DNA from: Prochlorococcus sp. AG-402-L23
GTDB taxonomy: Bacteria; Cyanobacteriota; Cyanobacteriia; PCC-6307; Cyanobiaceae
Assembly (NCBI GenBank): GCA_003216635.1
Contig: QCIO01000009.1
Span: 1-49,808, forward strand
DNA: 49,808 nt
Direction of reading: 5' to 3'
Position numbers and translations under genes: made by a program. Of this stretch, positions 8,861 through 17,963 are shown piece by piece. The notes beneath the pieces were generated by a model, which saw only the letters and a list, made by a program, of their open reading frames with translations, had not been told where the DNA came from and did no database searches. Position 1 is the stretch's first letter, and the number at the start of each line of letters is the position of its first letter.

Positions 8861-10405
8861 TTAGTCTGGCAATTTAAAACTATTAATTTTTAATTTTGCA
8901 CCTATTTTATGAGCGCATGCGTATCCACTAAAAGCAACTGCATTTAGGCCCTGTCCAGGAAAGCATGAATCTCCTACACAATAAAGGTTTTTAATTTTTG
9001 TAGTATTGAAAGGCATTGGCAAAAGTCCAAGCAACTTTTTATTAGGAATTGGCCCATAACTACCTTCATATCTTCCAAGAAACTTTTTATGAGTTTTGGG
9101 AGTACCAATTTCTTTGTGATCGATATTGCGTTCAAGATTAGGAAGAATAGTTGATATTTTTTCAACAAGAAATGAAAAGTATTTTTCTTTCTTTTGCAAA
9201 TATTCTTTCCTTGATAGGCCTTCCCATTCACTCATTGATGAAGGAGTAAATGCATGTACGATATGTTTACCTTCTGGGGCTAAAGACGAGTCTAGTAAGG
9301 TAGGGATAGAAATAAAAATTACTCCCTTTTCACTTTCTAATTCATCCCAATTCTCAACTAATATGTGATGACAATTAAAGTTTTTGCTTATTAGATTATT
9401 TTCTACCCCAAGGTGAATAGAGACAAAAGAAGGAGAAGGTTTATATCTTTCTGACCACTTATATTCACTTTTTGGAACGTTTTTATTAGCAATTAATCCT
9501 TTCTTTTTATCTTCAAGTCCAAATGTGTCCCATCTAGTGGAATTGGATACAATAATATCTGAATAAATTTCTTCTCCATTTGAAAGCTTAACGCCTACTG
9601 CTTTCTCATTCTTTAAAAGGATTTCTTTCACATTAGCTTTGTATCGAATTTCGCCTCCTAATTTTTCGATTCCAGAGACCAATTTCTCAGCTATCGTTCC
9701 TACTCCCCCTTTTGGATAATTTATTCCTCCAGCATGCCTATCTGTAAAGACCATTCCCGCATTAATCATGGGAGTTTTGAGAGCTGGCATTACTGACCAA
9801 CAAAAACATTCGATATCAATAAATTTTAAAAGTTCAGGGTCTTTTATAAACTTTCTGGCAACATCTCCTGCATTTACTGGCAACCATCTAGCTAATCCTA
9901 AACAGGATAATGGAGATTTAAAGAAAACTTTAAAAAGATAATTGGGGTCCTCTATTGATAAAAGAGGCATTGAATCTAAACATTTAAATACATCTGCACA
10001 AGTATCGTAAAATTTCTTGATACCTTTTTTTTCCTTTGGGAAACTAGCTGATAATTTACTTATAAACTGCTCATAATTTTTATCTACAGAAATACAAAAG
10101 TTATTTGGCAGGTGATATTCCAGTTGCACAGGGTCAGGAATAGTTTCACATTTTTCATTAACATCTTTTAGAGCACGAGTTAATAAATTGGTATAACCTT
10201 TATCTCCAAATCCAAATATCATTGAAGCACCAACATCAAAGGTATACCCTTTTCTCTTGAAAGAGCCACCACTTCCTCCTGGAATAATGTATTTCTCAAG
10301 GACTAGGACTTTAGCTCCCTTAGTCGATAATTGTGATGCAGTCACTAACCCTCCTATTCCAGAGCCAATAACAATTGCATCAAAATTTCTTGTATTCGTT
10401 TTCAT
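8861..10405 (-). CDS. crtH: Prolycopene/carotenoid isomerase CrtH
   Basis: A 514-residue FAD enzyme with the N-terminal dinucleotide fold DAIVIGSGIGGLVTASQL, the EKYIIPGGSGGSFKRKGY block and C-terminal YCVGDSCFPGQGLNAVAFSG, as in cyanobacterial CrtH and plant CRTISO. It isomerises poly-cis-lycopene to all-trans-lycopene in the plant-type carotenoid pathway. Its length is standard and its start is clear (MKTNTRNFDAIVIG). It lies between trmFO upstream and the membrane protein gene downstream on the same strand. Confidence 0.92.
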   Translation of the reverse strand: MKTNTRNFDAIVIGSGIGGLVTASQLSTKGAKVLVLEKYIIPGGSGGSFKRKGYTFDVGASMIFGFGDKGYTNLLTRALKDVNEKCETIPDPVQLEYHLPNNFCISVDKNYEQFISKLSASFPKEKKGIKKFYDTCADVFKCLDSMPLLSIEDPNYLFKVFFKSPLSCLGLARWLPVNAGDVARKFIKDPELLKFIDIECFCWSVMPALKTPMINAGMVFTDRHAGGINYPKGGVGTIAEKLVSGIEKLGGEIRYKANVKEILLKNEKAVGVKLSNGEEIYSDIIVSNSTRWDTFGLEDKKKGLIANKNVPKSEYKWSERYKPSPSFVSIHLGVENNLISKNFNCHHILVENWDELESEKGVIFISIPTLLDSSLAPEGKHIVHAFTPSSMSEWEGLSRKEYLQKKEKYFSFLVEKISTILPNLERNIDHKEIGTPKTHKKFLGRYEGSYGPIPNKKLLGLLPMPFNTTKIKNLYCVGDSCFPGQGLNAVAFSGYACAHKIGAKLKINSFKLPD

Positions 10406-10429
10406 TTTCTAGAGTGTAAGTAGCGCATC

Positions 10430-11842
10430 TTAATAAATCTCGACAGTAGTGTGATCATTTTCAAAACATGAATCTAATATTTTTTTAAAACCATTCAAGG
10501 CTTCCGTGGATCTTTCTTGATAAGCTTTGTACCTTGATCTTTTATCTTTTATTTTTTTAGTAAGTTCAGGAACCAAACCAAATGAAGCAGGGATTGGTTG
10601 GAATTTGTTCTTTTTCTGATTAGACAATATTTGATTTTTGTTACTGATGAAATTCATTAAAGAACCAATCATTGACTCACTAGGGAAAGTTAATGGTTCT
10701 TTACCTTTGGCTATTAAGGATGCATTTATTCCTGCAAGCAAACCCCCTGCGGCAGCTGCTGCATAACCTTCAGTCCCGGTTATTTGTCCCGCAGCAAAAA
10801 GATTTTCTCTTTTCATAAATTGTAATGTAGGTAAAAGCAATTTTGGAGATTCTAAAAAAGTATTTCTATGCATTACTCCAAAACGTACAAACTCAGCCTT
10901 TTCTAAACCAGGAATCATCCTAAATATCCTTTTTTGCTCTGACCATTTGAGGTTAGTTTGAAAACCTACCATATTCAGTAATTTCCCTTCTAAATCTTCT
11001 TTCCTTAATTGGACAACTGCATGAGGTCTCTTTTTCAATCTATTTTCCCTATCAAATAAATCGCCCCATTTTGGATTCCACAACCCAATAGATTTCAGTG
11101 GGCCATATCTCATTGTATCAACTCCTCTTCTAGCAATTTCTTCAATTGGCAAGCAAGCTTCAAAGAAATTAGCTGATTCTTTCTCAAAGTCTTTTAAATT
11201 TGCTTGTTCTCCTTCTATTAATTCATTTCTAAAACGTATGTATTTACTTTTGTCCATAGGGCAATTGAGATATGCCGGATCTCCTTTGTCGTATCTACTA
11301 GCTTTAAATATGATCTCTTGGTCGATAGTATCTCCATAAATAATAGGACTAGCGGCATCAAAAAAATGGCACGAATCAGTACCTGTAAAAGCTTGAATTT
11401 TATAGGACAACTCATCAGCAGTTAATGGACCAGTTGCTAGGATAGTTATATTTTCTTTACTTGGGAGATCCAATTGTTCAAATCTCTTAATTTCAATTAA
11501 AGGATGATTAGTTAAAACTTCAGTTAAAGCAATACTAAATTTAGATCTATCAACCGCTAAAGCACCTCCAGCAGGAACAGAATATTTGTCTGCTGTTTGA
11601 ACTATCAATGAATTAAAAACTCTTAGCTCTTGTTGCAATAAGCCCGCAGCTCTATCTGTACTTAATGCCCCAAAACTATTGCTACAAACCAACTCTCCAA
11701 ATTCTCCCGTATTATGAGCAGGAGTTAATTTAAGAGGTCTCATTTCAACTAATTTAACTGGTACACCAAAATTCGCTAATTGCCAAGCAGCTTCTGAACC
11801 TGCTAGACCTGCTCCAATTACTCTTACTTCTTTCTCTATCAA
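10430..11842 (-). CDS. trmFO: TrmFO, folate-dependent tRNA (uracil-54-C5) methyltransferase
   Basis: The 470-residue protein starts [20 protein letters not shown], an FAD-binding GAGLAGSE motif, followed by [27 protein letters not shown]-type residues diagnostic of TrmFO/Gid, and ends with [20 protein letters not shown]. It uses methylenetetrahydrofolate and FADH2 to make ribothymidine at position 54 of tRNA. The downstream gene is crtH (24 bp); psbY lies 6 bp upstream on the same strand. Confidence 0.96.
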   Translation of the reverse strand: MIEKEVRVIGAGLAGSEAAWQLANFGVPVKLVEMRPLKLTPAHNTGEFGELVCSNSFGALSTDRAAGLLQQELRVFNSLIVQTADKYSVPAGGALAVDRSKFSIALTEVLTNHPLIEIKRFEQLDLPSKENITILATGPLTADELSYKIQAFTGTDSCHFFDAASPIIYGDTIDQEIIFKASRYDKGDPAYLNCPMDKSKYIRFRNELIEGEQANLKDFEKESANFFEACLPIEEIARRGVDTMRYGPLKSIGLWNPKWGDLFDRENRLKKRPHAVVQLRKEDLEGKLLNMVGFQTNLKWSEQKRIFRMIPGLEKAEFVRFGVMHRNTFLESPKLLLPTLQFMKRENLFAAGQITGTEGYAAAAAGGLLAGINASLIAKGKEPLTFPSESMIGSLMNFISNKNQILSNQKKNKFQPIPASFGLVPELTKKIKDKRSRYKAYQERSTEALNGFKKILDSCFENDHTTVEIY

Positions 11843-11848
11843 ATTGGT

Positions 11849-11965
11849 TTAATCCTTACCCAAAAAGTCTCTATTGAATTGCTCTCTTGCTGGTTTTTGT
11901 ATATTAAATATAACCCATGCTAAAGCAGCGATAATTGGAGCAAAAACTACGATTGTTCTAAGCAT
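11849..11965 (-). CDS. psbY: Photosystem II protein PsbY
   Basis: A 38-residue single-span membrane protein beginning [17 protein letters not shown] and ending [12 protein letters not shown]. Its size, the N-terminal LRT before one membrane helix and the W/F-N-I exit match cyanobacterial PsbY, a peripheral small subunit of photosystem II near cytochrome b559. Translation runs from ATG 11963-11965 to the TAA at 11849. It is 6 bp upstream of trmFO, so the two may share a transcript. Confidence 0.85.
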
Positions 11966-12141
11966 TTTAGAATTTCTATTATTTATATAATATTTTACCT
12001 TTCAACTGTAAATTTAGAGAGAAATTTTAATTTTTTATTTCATAAGTTAAGAATTGTTTTTCTATTGTTCAACTTGAGATAAAAAGTTGTTTTTTTTACC
12101 TTAAGAAGGGATAATTTCATATGTACTCAATATTACAAAAT

Positions 12142-12213
12142 GGGTCGCTAGCTCAGCGGTAGAGCATCCGGCTTTTAACCGGCTGGTCCTGAGTTCGAAT
12201 CTCAGGCGACCCA
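12142..12213 (+). tRNA. tRNA-Lys (anticodon TTT)
   Basis: A 72-nt cloverleaf: acceptor GGGTCGC pairs with GCGACCC, the D arm contains GCTCAGCGGTAGAGC, the anticodon stem CCGGC/GCCGG encloses CTTTTAA with TTT, and the T arm reads CCTGAGTTCGAATCTCAGG. The discriminator is A and CCA is not encoded. Unlike tRNA-Pro further on, no partial copies of this gene were seen nearby. Confidence 0.97.
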
Positions 12214-12728
12214 CATTTTCTAAATTGAGTTCAACATTATAAAATCGAAAGATAATTGTTTTTACTTAAAATTAACTAAAAGCAAATTAAACCATATAAC
12301 TATATACAAGTAGGGGCTATGTATAACTTTAAGAGCAGGTATTTGCGACAAATGAAATTTGTGATTACTTAAAAAAGAAAAAATAAATTAATTTAATAAT
12401 TAGAATTGAATGTTAAAATTTATATACTTTTGGACCAATTTTGAATTTTTTTTTGAGAATAAAATATCAAAAAATATTTTTTAATCGTATCAATTAAGAG
12501 AATTACTAAAATTTGATTCATGTCAAAATTCTAATTCAAATAACAATAATTTAATAAAATTCCCAAGTAATTATTATAAAAATTTTATTAACACATATAT
12601 GTATCAGTTATGCTACATATAGGCCATTTAATGAATAATAAATCTCTTTTTTAAAAAAAATTAAAAAAATACTTTACAAAGCTTCATAAATGCTGTTACA
12701 ATAATTTACAAATATATTTTTTATTATC
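12214..12728. other. AT-rich intergenic region, no gene seen
   Basis: About 515 bp between tRNA-Lys and the minimal hli gene. Only very short open frames are present (for example 17 codons from an ATG near 12319), with no ribosome-binding site or conservation that could be recognised by eye. The last 150 bp presumably hold the promoter and leader of the hli gene; no clear -35/-10 pair could be picked out in the AT-rich background. Confidence 0.5.
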
Positions 12729-12836
12729 ATGACTCCAGAAGCAGAACGTTTTAACGGTTGGGCAGCAATGTTAGGTTTTGTTGCAGCAGTAGGTGCATAC
12801 GTAACTACAGGTCAAATTATCCCAGGATGGTTTTAA
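12729..12836 (+). CDS. hli: Minimal high-light-inducible protein (Hli/SCP)
   Basis: A 35-residue one-helix protein, MTPEAERFNGWAAMLGFV..., with the chlorophyll-binding E-x-x-N-G-x-x-A-M core and the shared Hli tail TTGQIIPGWF. Hli proteins bind chlorophyll and carotenoid and protect photosystems or chlorophyll-synthesis complexes under high light. This one is close to the minimum possible length: almost nothing but the helix. The core Arg of the usual NGRxAM is Trp here (NGWAAM). A terminator hairpin follows 44 bp downstream. Confidence 0.92.
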   Translation: MTPEAERFNGWAAMLGFVAAVGAYVTTGQIIPGWF

Positions 12837-12879
12837 GGTTAATTCTTTAAAAATCTAAAACACTCTCAAAAACTTATTT

Positions 12880-12910
12880 AAGGATTGAAAATAACAATTT
12901 CAATCCTTTT
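12880..12910 (+). terminator. Rho-independent terminator after hli
   Basis: AAGGATTGAAA and TTTCAATCCTT form an 11 bp perfect stem around a short loop, followed by a T run, 44 bp after the hli stop codon. Confidence 0.8.
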
Positions 12911-13124
12911 TAATTTAAACTTTTGGTTTATATTAAGTAAACTTTTTACTTTTTTTTAAATCAAACCACTTTTTTCAAAAGAATAATAGTCACCAACTAA
13001 AAAACTAATGGTGAATTATCTACTATATTATTTTGACATTTATTATTACTTATTTATTTAAAAACTATAAAATCTTTTACTATTATATAAACACCCTTTT
13101 CTACACCTTTAACCCTTTATAACA

Positions 13125-13256
13125 TCAATTTTTTTTATCTTTATCGATATTATCTAAGCATGTTGAACATAACAGATGTCCCTTTTTAATCCAAAAAGTT
13201 TTAGTAGATCTTTCAATATCTTTTCTGCAAATCAAACACTTAAATATTGGTGACAT
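13125..13256 (-). CDS. Small zinc-ribbon-like protein with two CxxC motifs
   Basis: From ATG 13254-13256 to TGA at 13125 there is a 43-residue frame, MSPIFKCLICRKDIERSTK...GHLLCSTCLDNIDK. C7-x-x-C10 and C30-x-x-C33 are spaced as a treble-clef or ribbon zinc site. The function is unknown. No strong ribosome-binding site is visible, but the paired CxxC motifs in one frame are hard to explain by chance. Confidence 0.6.
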   Translation of the reverse strand: MSPIFKCLICRKDIERSTKTFWIKKGHLLCSTCLDNIDKDKKN

Positions 13257-13377
13257 TCGATTAATATAAGAAAAATTTTAGTGAAATTTGATCAAGTCTA
13301 AATATTTTTGAAAAATTTCACTTACAAAATTCAATATAACAATATTTTCAATACTTACAAATGACTCACTCAAATAA

Positions 13378-13406
13378 AAAAGACCTGCTTCTTAGGCAAG
13401 TCTTTT
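13378..13406 (-). terminator. Terminator of porin gene copy 1
   Basis: AAAAGACCTGC and GCAAGTCTTTT form an 11 bp stem with one mismatch and a 7 nt loop; read leftward it ends in a T run. It lies 38 bp past the porin stop codon. Its right arm falls inside the duplicated block shared with copy 2, its left arm outside. Confidence 0.8.
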
Positions 13407-14298
13407 ATATGGGTAGTTTTAATTAATAATTAAATTGATTTAATTAGAAACTAAATGAAGTTTTTAGAGCTACACCAGTAACGTTAGTTGCACCCTCTAC
13501 GATATAAAAACCAGGAGTGATTGTCATACCATCGTTTAGAGGATAAGCATATGAAGCTTCATATGTGTAGTACTCAGGAACTCCATCTGCAAAGTTACCT
13601 GTTGTTCCCATACCTATGTCTAGAGAACCAGCCCCAACTTCAGGGAAACTTAGACCAACAAAGAAACCGTCAGCTGTTGTACCATCATCTACAGATTCAA
13701 TACCTACACTTAAAGTTACAGCATCAAAAGCATAGTAGCCGTTAATTCCCCAGCCAGTTGTTGTTTCTGCATCAGAATAAGCAACTGCTACTCCGTAAGA
13801 GTCTGCAGAGTAAGCAGCTTCAATACCGAAAACATCATCACCTTCTGTCAAAATTTCAGCAGTAGGAGATGAAATACCACCAGCTAATGAGAATCCGCTA
13901 TCAAAAGCGTATGACATTGCTGCAGTAACACCATCAGCTGCACCGCCTACACCAACAGTACTTCCTGTTCCACAGTTACCCATGTAATCAGTAAAAGCAC
14001 TATAAGCACAAGCTCCAGTATATAGAGCACTAATATCAGTTGAATCACCAACCATTACTGTTGCGCCACCTACTGGGAATGTATATGTAAGTCCGTCAAG
14101 TGTTAGTACATCTGTAGTGTCATCAAAAGCTAAAGCGCCAGAAACACCATCACCTATATCAATAGTTGCGCTAAGTGAATCTTCACCAGTGAAACTAGTT
14201 TCTAGACCGATACCCATTTGGTAACCAAATCCAACTTCCTCTCTGCCGCCGTCTTCAGCACCAACAAGAAAATCAACACCAAAAGATGCTGTAGTTGT
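13401..14298. repeat. 898 bp near-identical duplicated block, copy 1
   Basis: This block aligns without gaps to 16525-17422 (offset 3,124). Only three mismatches were found by eye, two near 13485 and one near 13507. It covers the 3' non-coding part and the last ~285 codons of the porin gene. The identity ends abruptly at both edges: inside the terminator stem on one side and within the SETTTASFG coding segment on the other. Confidence 0.95.
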
Positions 14299-14529
14299 CT
14301 CAGAAAATCCACCAACTGTATCAATAGTATCACTACTATCAACTAAACCTTCTCCACCTGCTAAAAGATTATTTGTAGATTTATGGTTAAACGAGTTTAC
14401 ATCTATCTCTAAATTATCATTAGAGTATTTAGAGATGTCATCAAAATTTACTTCGGAAGCACTAACGGATAATGGTGCTAAAAGGCCAAGAGCTGCTGGA
14501 GCAACCAGCAATCGCTGGAATAACTTCAT
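13444..14529 (-). CDS. Outer-membrane porin, copy 1
   Basis: The 361-residue precursor has a signal peptide (MKLFQRLLVAPAALGLLAPLSVSAS), a unique ~70-residue N-terminal region (SEVNFDDISKYSNDN...), and a beta-barrel of short alternating strands ending in the aromatic LKTSFSF expected for BAM recognition. Typical cyanobacterial porins have an SLH domain at this N-terminus; here it is very reduced. It is likely a general or nutrient porin for small solutes. The barrel is nearly identical to copy 2 while the N-terminal parts differ. A T-rich 5' leader of about 80 bp separates it from the sulfotransferase gene. Confidence 0.85.
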   Translation of the reverse strand: MKLFQRLLVAPAALGLLAPLSVSASEVNFDDISKYSNDNLEIDVNSFNHKSTNNLLAGGEGLVDSSDTIDTVGGFSETTTASFGVDFLVGAEDGGREEVGFGYQMGIGLETSFTGEDSLSATIDIGDGVSGALAFDDTTDVLTLDGLTYTFPVGGATVMVGDSTDISALYTGACAYSAFTDYMGNCGTGSTVGVGGAADGVTAAMSYAFDSGFSLAGGISSPTAEILTEGDDVFGIEAAYSADSYGVAVAYSDAETTTGWGINGYYAFDAVTLSVGIESVDDGTTADGFFVGLSFPEVGAGSLDIGMGTTGNFADGVPEYYTYEASYAYPLNDGMTITPGFYIVEGATNVTGVALKTSFSF

Positions 14530-14609
14530 AAAAATTCCTCACACAGAATTAAGTTGTCTATTAATTTTAATGCAATTCAAATAAATTGCAAAGAACAATA
14601 GCCATTTTT

Positions 14610-16427
14610 CTAATCGCACGTGAGGAGAAGATTTCTTATCGGATTTAATAAATCCTCATATTTTTTCCAATATCCAGAAGAATTAGAATTAATTTTTTGC
14701 CTTACCTGCGCACTACTTGCAGTAAATACAGTCCTTTTACTTTTTTGAGGTGAGAGATAATTATCATTCCATTCCCAATCAAGCCAATTTATTAAGCTTC
14801 GAATATTTTCTTTGGGATTTTTGACTACCTCATCATGGTCATAACTATATATAATTGATCCAAATTTGTCTTTGTACTCACCCATAAGTTCCAAATGAAA
14901 TAGATATAGTTCGGTAATATCATTTAAAGAGCTTGCAAAACTTTGATTCAAGAAATTAGTCCTGTAAATGGAAAGGATATTATCAAGTGGGTTCCTTTTA
15001 CAATAAATAATCCTTGCATTAGGAAAAAAATTATAGATAATTGGACAATATAAAAAATTAAATAAATTTTTATCTGTATAGATTTTTTTTTGTGAACCGA
15101 TAAGCATAACTTTTTCATCATAAAGCTTTTTAATATCTATCAAATCGTCATTTTTCAGAAGGGATTCCTCTAAATAAAAAACCTCTCCCATATCCTTAAC
15201 CTCAGGATTAAGACTCAAAATGCTCTCCAACAATGTACTTCCACACCTTGGCATACCAACAATAAATAAATATCGATTACTATCAATTTTTTTCTCTAAG
15301 TTAAGTTTATTGTTTATTTTGATTTTTCTATAGTATTGACCTGTATTTAACTTTCTTCTCAAATCAGATGGTTGGAGTTTTATTTTTTCTTCATTAGCGA
15401 TTTTAAGAAAATATGCACTTTTTTTATAATCTTTCTTATGATGATAGATATTTGCTTTTGAAAAGCATATATATATTTTTTCCGCTTGAGAGAGCTTTTC
15501 TATTTTTATGTTTAGAAGAGTTTTTAATTGGTCATTATGATTTGAAAAATCATACATAGTTGATAATTCATAAAAACTATTTGAATTAAATTGGTCCTTC
15601 AATAAGATTTCTATGTGTGTCTTTATAGACAAATCTAATAACCCTAAATTCCTATACATGACTCCCAAATTAAACCTAAATGGGATGAAATCCGGGAAAT
15701 TATTTATACCCTCCTTTAAAATAAATATTCCTTTTTCTAATTCATTATTTTTAAAATAAAGATCACTCAAAGTAAGATATAAAATTTTCTCCTTACTAAA
15801 TAATTTTTTTAATTTTAAAAGAACTTCTTCTGCTTTTATATATTTTTTTTTATTAATAAATATCTTTGAGATTAAAATTTCCCTCTGAAAATGTAAGAAG
15901 CTATCTTTTGGTAATTTTAAATTTTTCAATAATTCTTTAGCCTCTTCATTTTGAAAAGATTCAGTAAGAATATCAGCTTTTAAAATTTTATATATTTGAT
16001 TATTAGGTTGTAGCTTTATTGCAAAATCAATAGAAAGTAATGCATCCTTAAAGGATTTAAAAGCTCTGTATGTGATTGACAAATTATAGTAAATATCAGA
16101 ATTAGATTTTTCTAATTTTTTTGCTGCAAATAGTGTTTTCAAAGCATCATTAAAGTTGTTCTCTTTCCTCAAAATTTCAGCTAGTAATATATAAGGCTTG
16201 ATAATTAAAGGATATTTCTTAATAGACAAAAAAAATAAGTTTTTAGCAATCTTTAGATTATTAATCTCTCTATTAAAAAGTCCATATGAAATAAGTAAAT
16301 CATATGTATAAATCTTTTGTTTAATTAATTTTTTATAAATTTCATTTGCTTGATATAAATTTCCTTCTTTATGCTTCTCTTTTGCAATTTGAATAGATTT
16401 TGATATTTCTGATGTATCGTATTCCAT
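14610..16427 (-). CDS. TPR-sulfotransferase fusion protein (between the two porins)
   Basis: A 605-residue protein. Residues 1 to about 380 are tetratricopeptide-like helical repeats (for example NNFNDALKTLFAAKKLEKSN, SFKDALLSIDFAIKLQPNN). From about 385 a sulfotransferase domain starts with the 5'-phosphosulfate loop FIVGMPRCGSTLLESIL and continues with IIYCKRNPLDNILSIYR, the 3'-phosphate binding motif. It should transfer sulfate from PAPS to a sugar, peptide or other acceptor; the TPR array may bind the acceptor. It lies on the same strand as both porins, 38 bp from the copy-1 start region and 72 bp past the copy-2 terminator. Confidence 0.88.
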   Translation of the reverse strand: MEYDTSEISKSIQIAKEKHKEGNLYQANEIYKKLIKQKIYTYDLLISYGLFNREINNLKIAKNLFFLSIKKYPLIIKPYILLAEILRKENNFNDALKTLFAAKKLEKSNSDIYYNLSITYRAFKSFKDALLSIDFAIKLQPNNQIYKILKADILTESFQNEEAKELLKNLKLPKDSFLHFQREILISKIFINKKKYIKAEEVLLKLKKLFSKEKILYLTLSDLYFKNNELEKGIFILKEGINNFPDFIPFRFNLGVMYRNLGLLDLSIKTHIEILLKDQFNSNSFYELSTMYDFSNHNDQLKTLLNIKIEKLSQAEKIYICFSKANIYHHKKDYKKSAYFLKIANEEKIKLQPSDLRRKLNTGQYYRKIKINNKLNLEKKIDSNRYLFIVGMPRCGSTLLESILSLNPEVKDMGEVFYLEESLLKNDDLIDIKKLYDEKVMLIGSQKKIYTDKNLFNFLYCPIIYNFFPNARIIYCKRNPLDNILSIYRTNFLNQSFASSLNDITELYLFHLELMGEYKDKFGSIIYSYDHDEVVKNPKENIRSLINWLDWEWNDNYLSPQKSKRTVFTASSAQVRQKINSNSSGYWKKYEDLLNPIRNLLLTCD

Positions 16428-16501
16428 TAATAATTCAAAAGAAAAGATGTCAATTAAATGAATGATACATTCTTTTTTCTCCCCATGGAATTTGAATAAA
16501 A

Positions 16502-16530
16502 AAAAGACCTACCAGTAAGGTAGGTCTTTT
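16502..16530 (-). terminator. Terminator of porin gene copy 2
   Basis: AAAAGACCTACC, a 5 nt loop AGTAA, and GGTAGGTCTTTT form a perfect 12 bp stem; read leftward it ends in T-rich sequence. It lies 37 bp beyond the stop codon and occupies the same place as the copy-1 terminator, but its stem sequence is compensated differently. Confidence 0.88.
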
Positions 16531-17422
16531 ATATGGGTAGTTTTAATTAATAATTAAATTGATTTAATTAGAAACTAAATGAAGTTTTTAGAGCTACACC
16601 AGTAACATCAGTTGCACCCTCTACGATATAAATACCAGGAGTGATTGTCATACCATCGTTTAGAGGATAAGCATATGAAGCTTCATATGTGTAGTACTCA
16701 GGAACTCCATCTGCAAAGTTACCTGTTGTTCCCATACCTATGTCTAGAGAACCAGCCCCAACTTCAGGGAAACTTAGACCAACAAAGAAACCGTCAGCTG
16801 TTGTACCATCATCTACAGATTCAATACCTACACTTAAAGTTACAGCATCAAAAGCATAGTAGCCGTTAATTCCCCAGCCAGTTGTTGTTTCTGCATCAGA
16901 ATAAGCAACTGCTACTCCGTAAGAGTCTGCAGAGTAAGCAGCTTCAATACCGAAAACATCATCACCTTCTGTCAAAATTTCAGCAGTAGGAGATGAAATA
17001 CCACCAGCTAATGAGAATCCGCTATCAAAAGCGTATGACATTGCTGCAGTAACACCATCAGCTGCACCGCCTACACCAACAGTACTTCCTGTTCCACAGT
17101 TACCCATGTAATCAGTAAAAGCACTATAAGCACAAGCTCCAGTATATAGAGCACTAATATCAGTTGAATCACCAACCATTACTGTTGCGCCACCTACTGG
17201 GAATGTATATGTAAGTCCGTCAAGTGTTAGTACATCTGTAGTGTCATCAAAAGCTAAAGCGCCAGAAACACCATCACCTATATCAATAGTTGCGCTAAGT
17301 GAATCTTCACCAGTGAAACTAGTTTCTAGACCGATACCCATTTGGTAACCAAATCCAACTTCCTCTCTGCCGCCGTCTTCAGCACCAACAAGAAAATCAA
17401 CACCAAAAGATGCTGTAGTTGT
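16525..17422. repeat. 898 bp near-identical duplicated block, copy 2
   Basis: Partner of 13401-14298. Both copies are in the same orientation, about 3.1 kb apart, so they could recombine to delete the sulfotransferase gene or convert each other. The flanks on both sides are unrelated. Confidence 0.95.
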
Positions 17423-17608
17423 TTCTGAGAATGATCCAGCCTCAAGATTGTTGAATCTAGCTTCTAAACCGTCAATACGGCTATTAGTTACTGCAATTTC
17501 TTCTGCAGCGTTGAAATCATTAATAGTTACTTCGTTAGCAGATGCAGTCATAGGCGCAAGTAAGCCTAATGTTGCAGGAGCCACTAGTAAGCTTTTAAAA
17601 AGCTTCAT
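16568..17608 (-). CDS. Outer-membrane porin, copy 2
   Basis: Starting at ATG 17606-17608 the precursor is 346 residues: signal peptide MKLFKSLLVAPATLGLLAPMTASAN, then a short N-terminal segment with NSRIDGLEARFNNLEAG, which looks like the coiled-coil linker that follows the SLH domain in cyanobacterial porins, and a barrel nearly identical to copy 1. Only two residues were seen to differ over the last ~285 (I/F and D/N near the C-terminus). The frame extends 21 codons upstream (MKLPHFL...), but that start precedes an otherwise complete signal peptide and was rejected. Confidence 0.85.
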   Translation of the reverse strand: MKLFKSLLVAPATLGLLAPMTASANEVTINDFNAAEEIAVTNSRIDGLEARFNNLEAGSFSETTTASFGVDFLVGAEDGGREEVGFGYQMGIGLETSFTGEDSLSATIDIGDGVSGALAFDDTTDVLTLDGLTYTFPVGGATVMVGDSTDISALYTGACAYSAFTDYMGNCGTGSTVGVGGAADGVTAAMSYAFDSGFSLAGGISSPTAEILTEGDDVFGIEAAYSADSYGVAVAYSDAETTTGWGINGYYAFDAVTLSVGIESVDDGTTADGFFVGLSFPEVGAGSLDIGMGTTGNFADGVPEYYTYEASYAYPLNDGMTITPGIYIVEGATDVTGVALKTSFSF

Positions 17609-17963
17609 AAATTTCCTCACACGAAATTTAAAGGACACCTTAAAATAACGTAAAAAATGCGGTAATTTCAAGTATCAACAGCTACATTTTGTTTAAAGTT
17701 CTTAATTCTTTTATACTTTTGAAAGGTATAACTAAGTTAAGGAGATGAGATCAACTGGTATAAAAGGAATTTGCGGAGAAATATAAAAATTAATCTGAAA
17801 GTTAATTCAAGATGTGACGGTAATATTAGTGTCCTTGTATTAAAAACTTTTTAATTTTTTTGTTGAATTTCACAAGAAATATTGATTGATAGGTAACATT
17901 ATTGGTAATTAAAAATTTAAATTAATTTTTAAAGTACGCGGTAAATTATCAAATACTAAATAA

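Noticed and set aside
13521-13745. Plus-strand open frame of 74 codons, identical to one at 16645-16869
   Set aside because: Both lie antisense to the porin genes and are identical only because the underlying 898 bp block is duplicated; the Gln/Leu/His-rich translation is typical of an antisense shadow.
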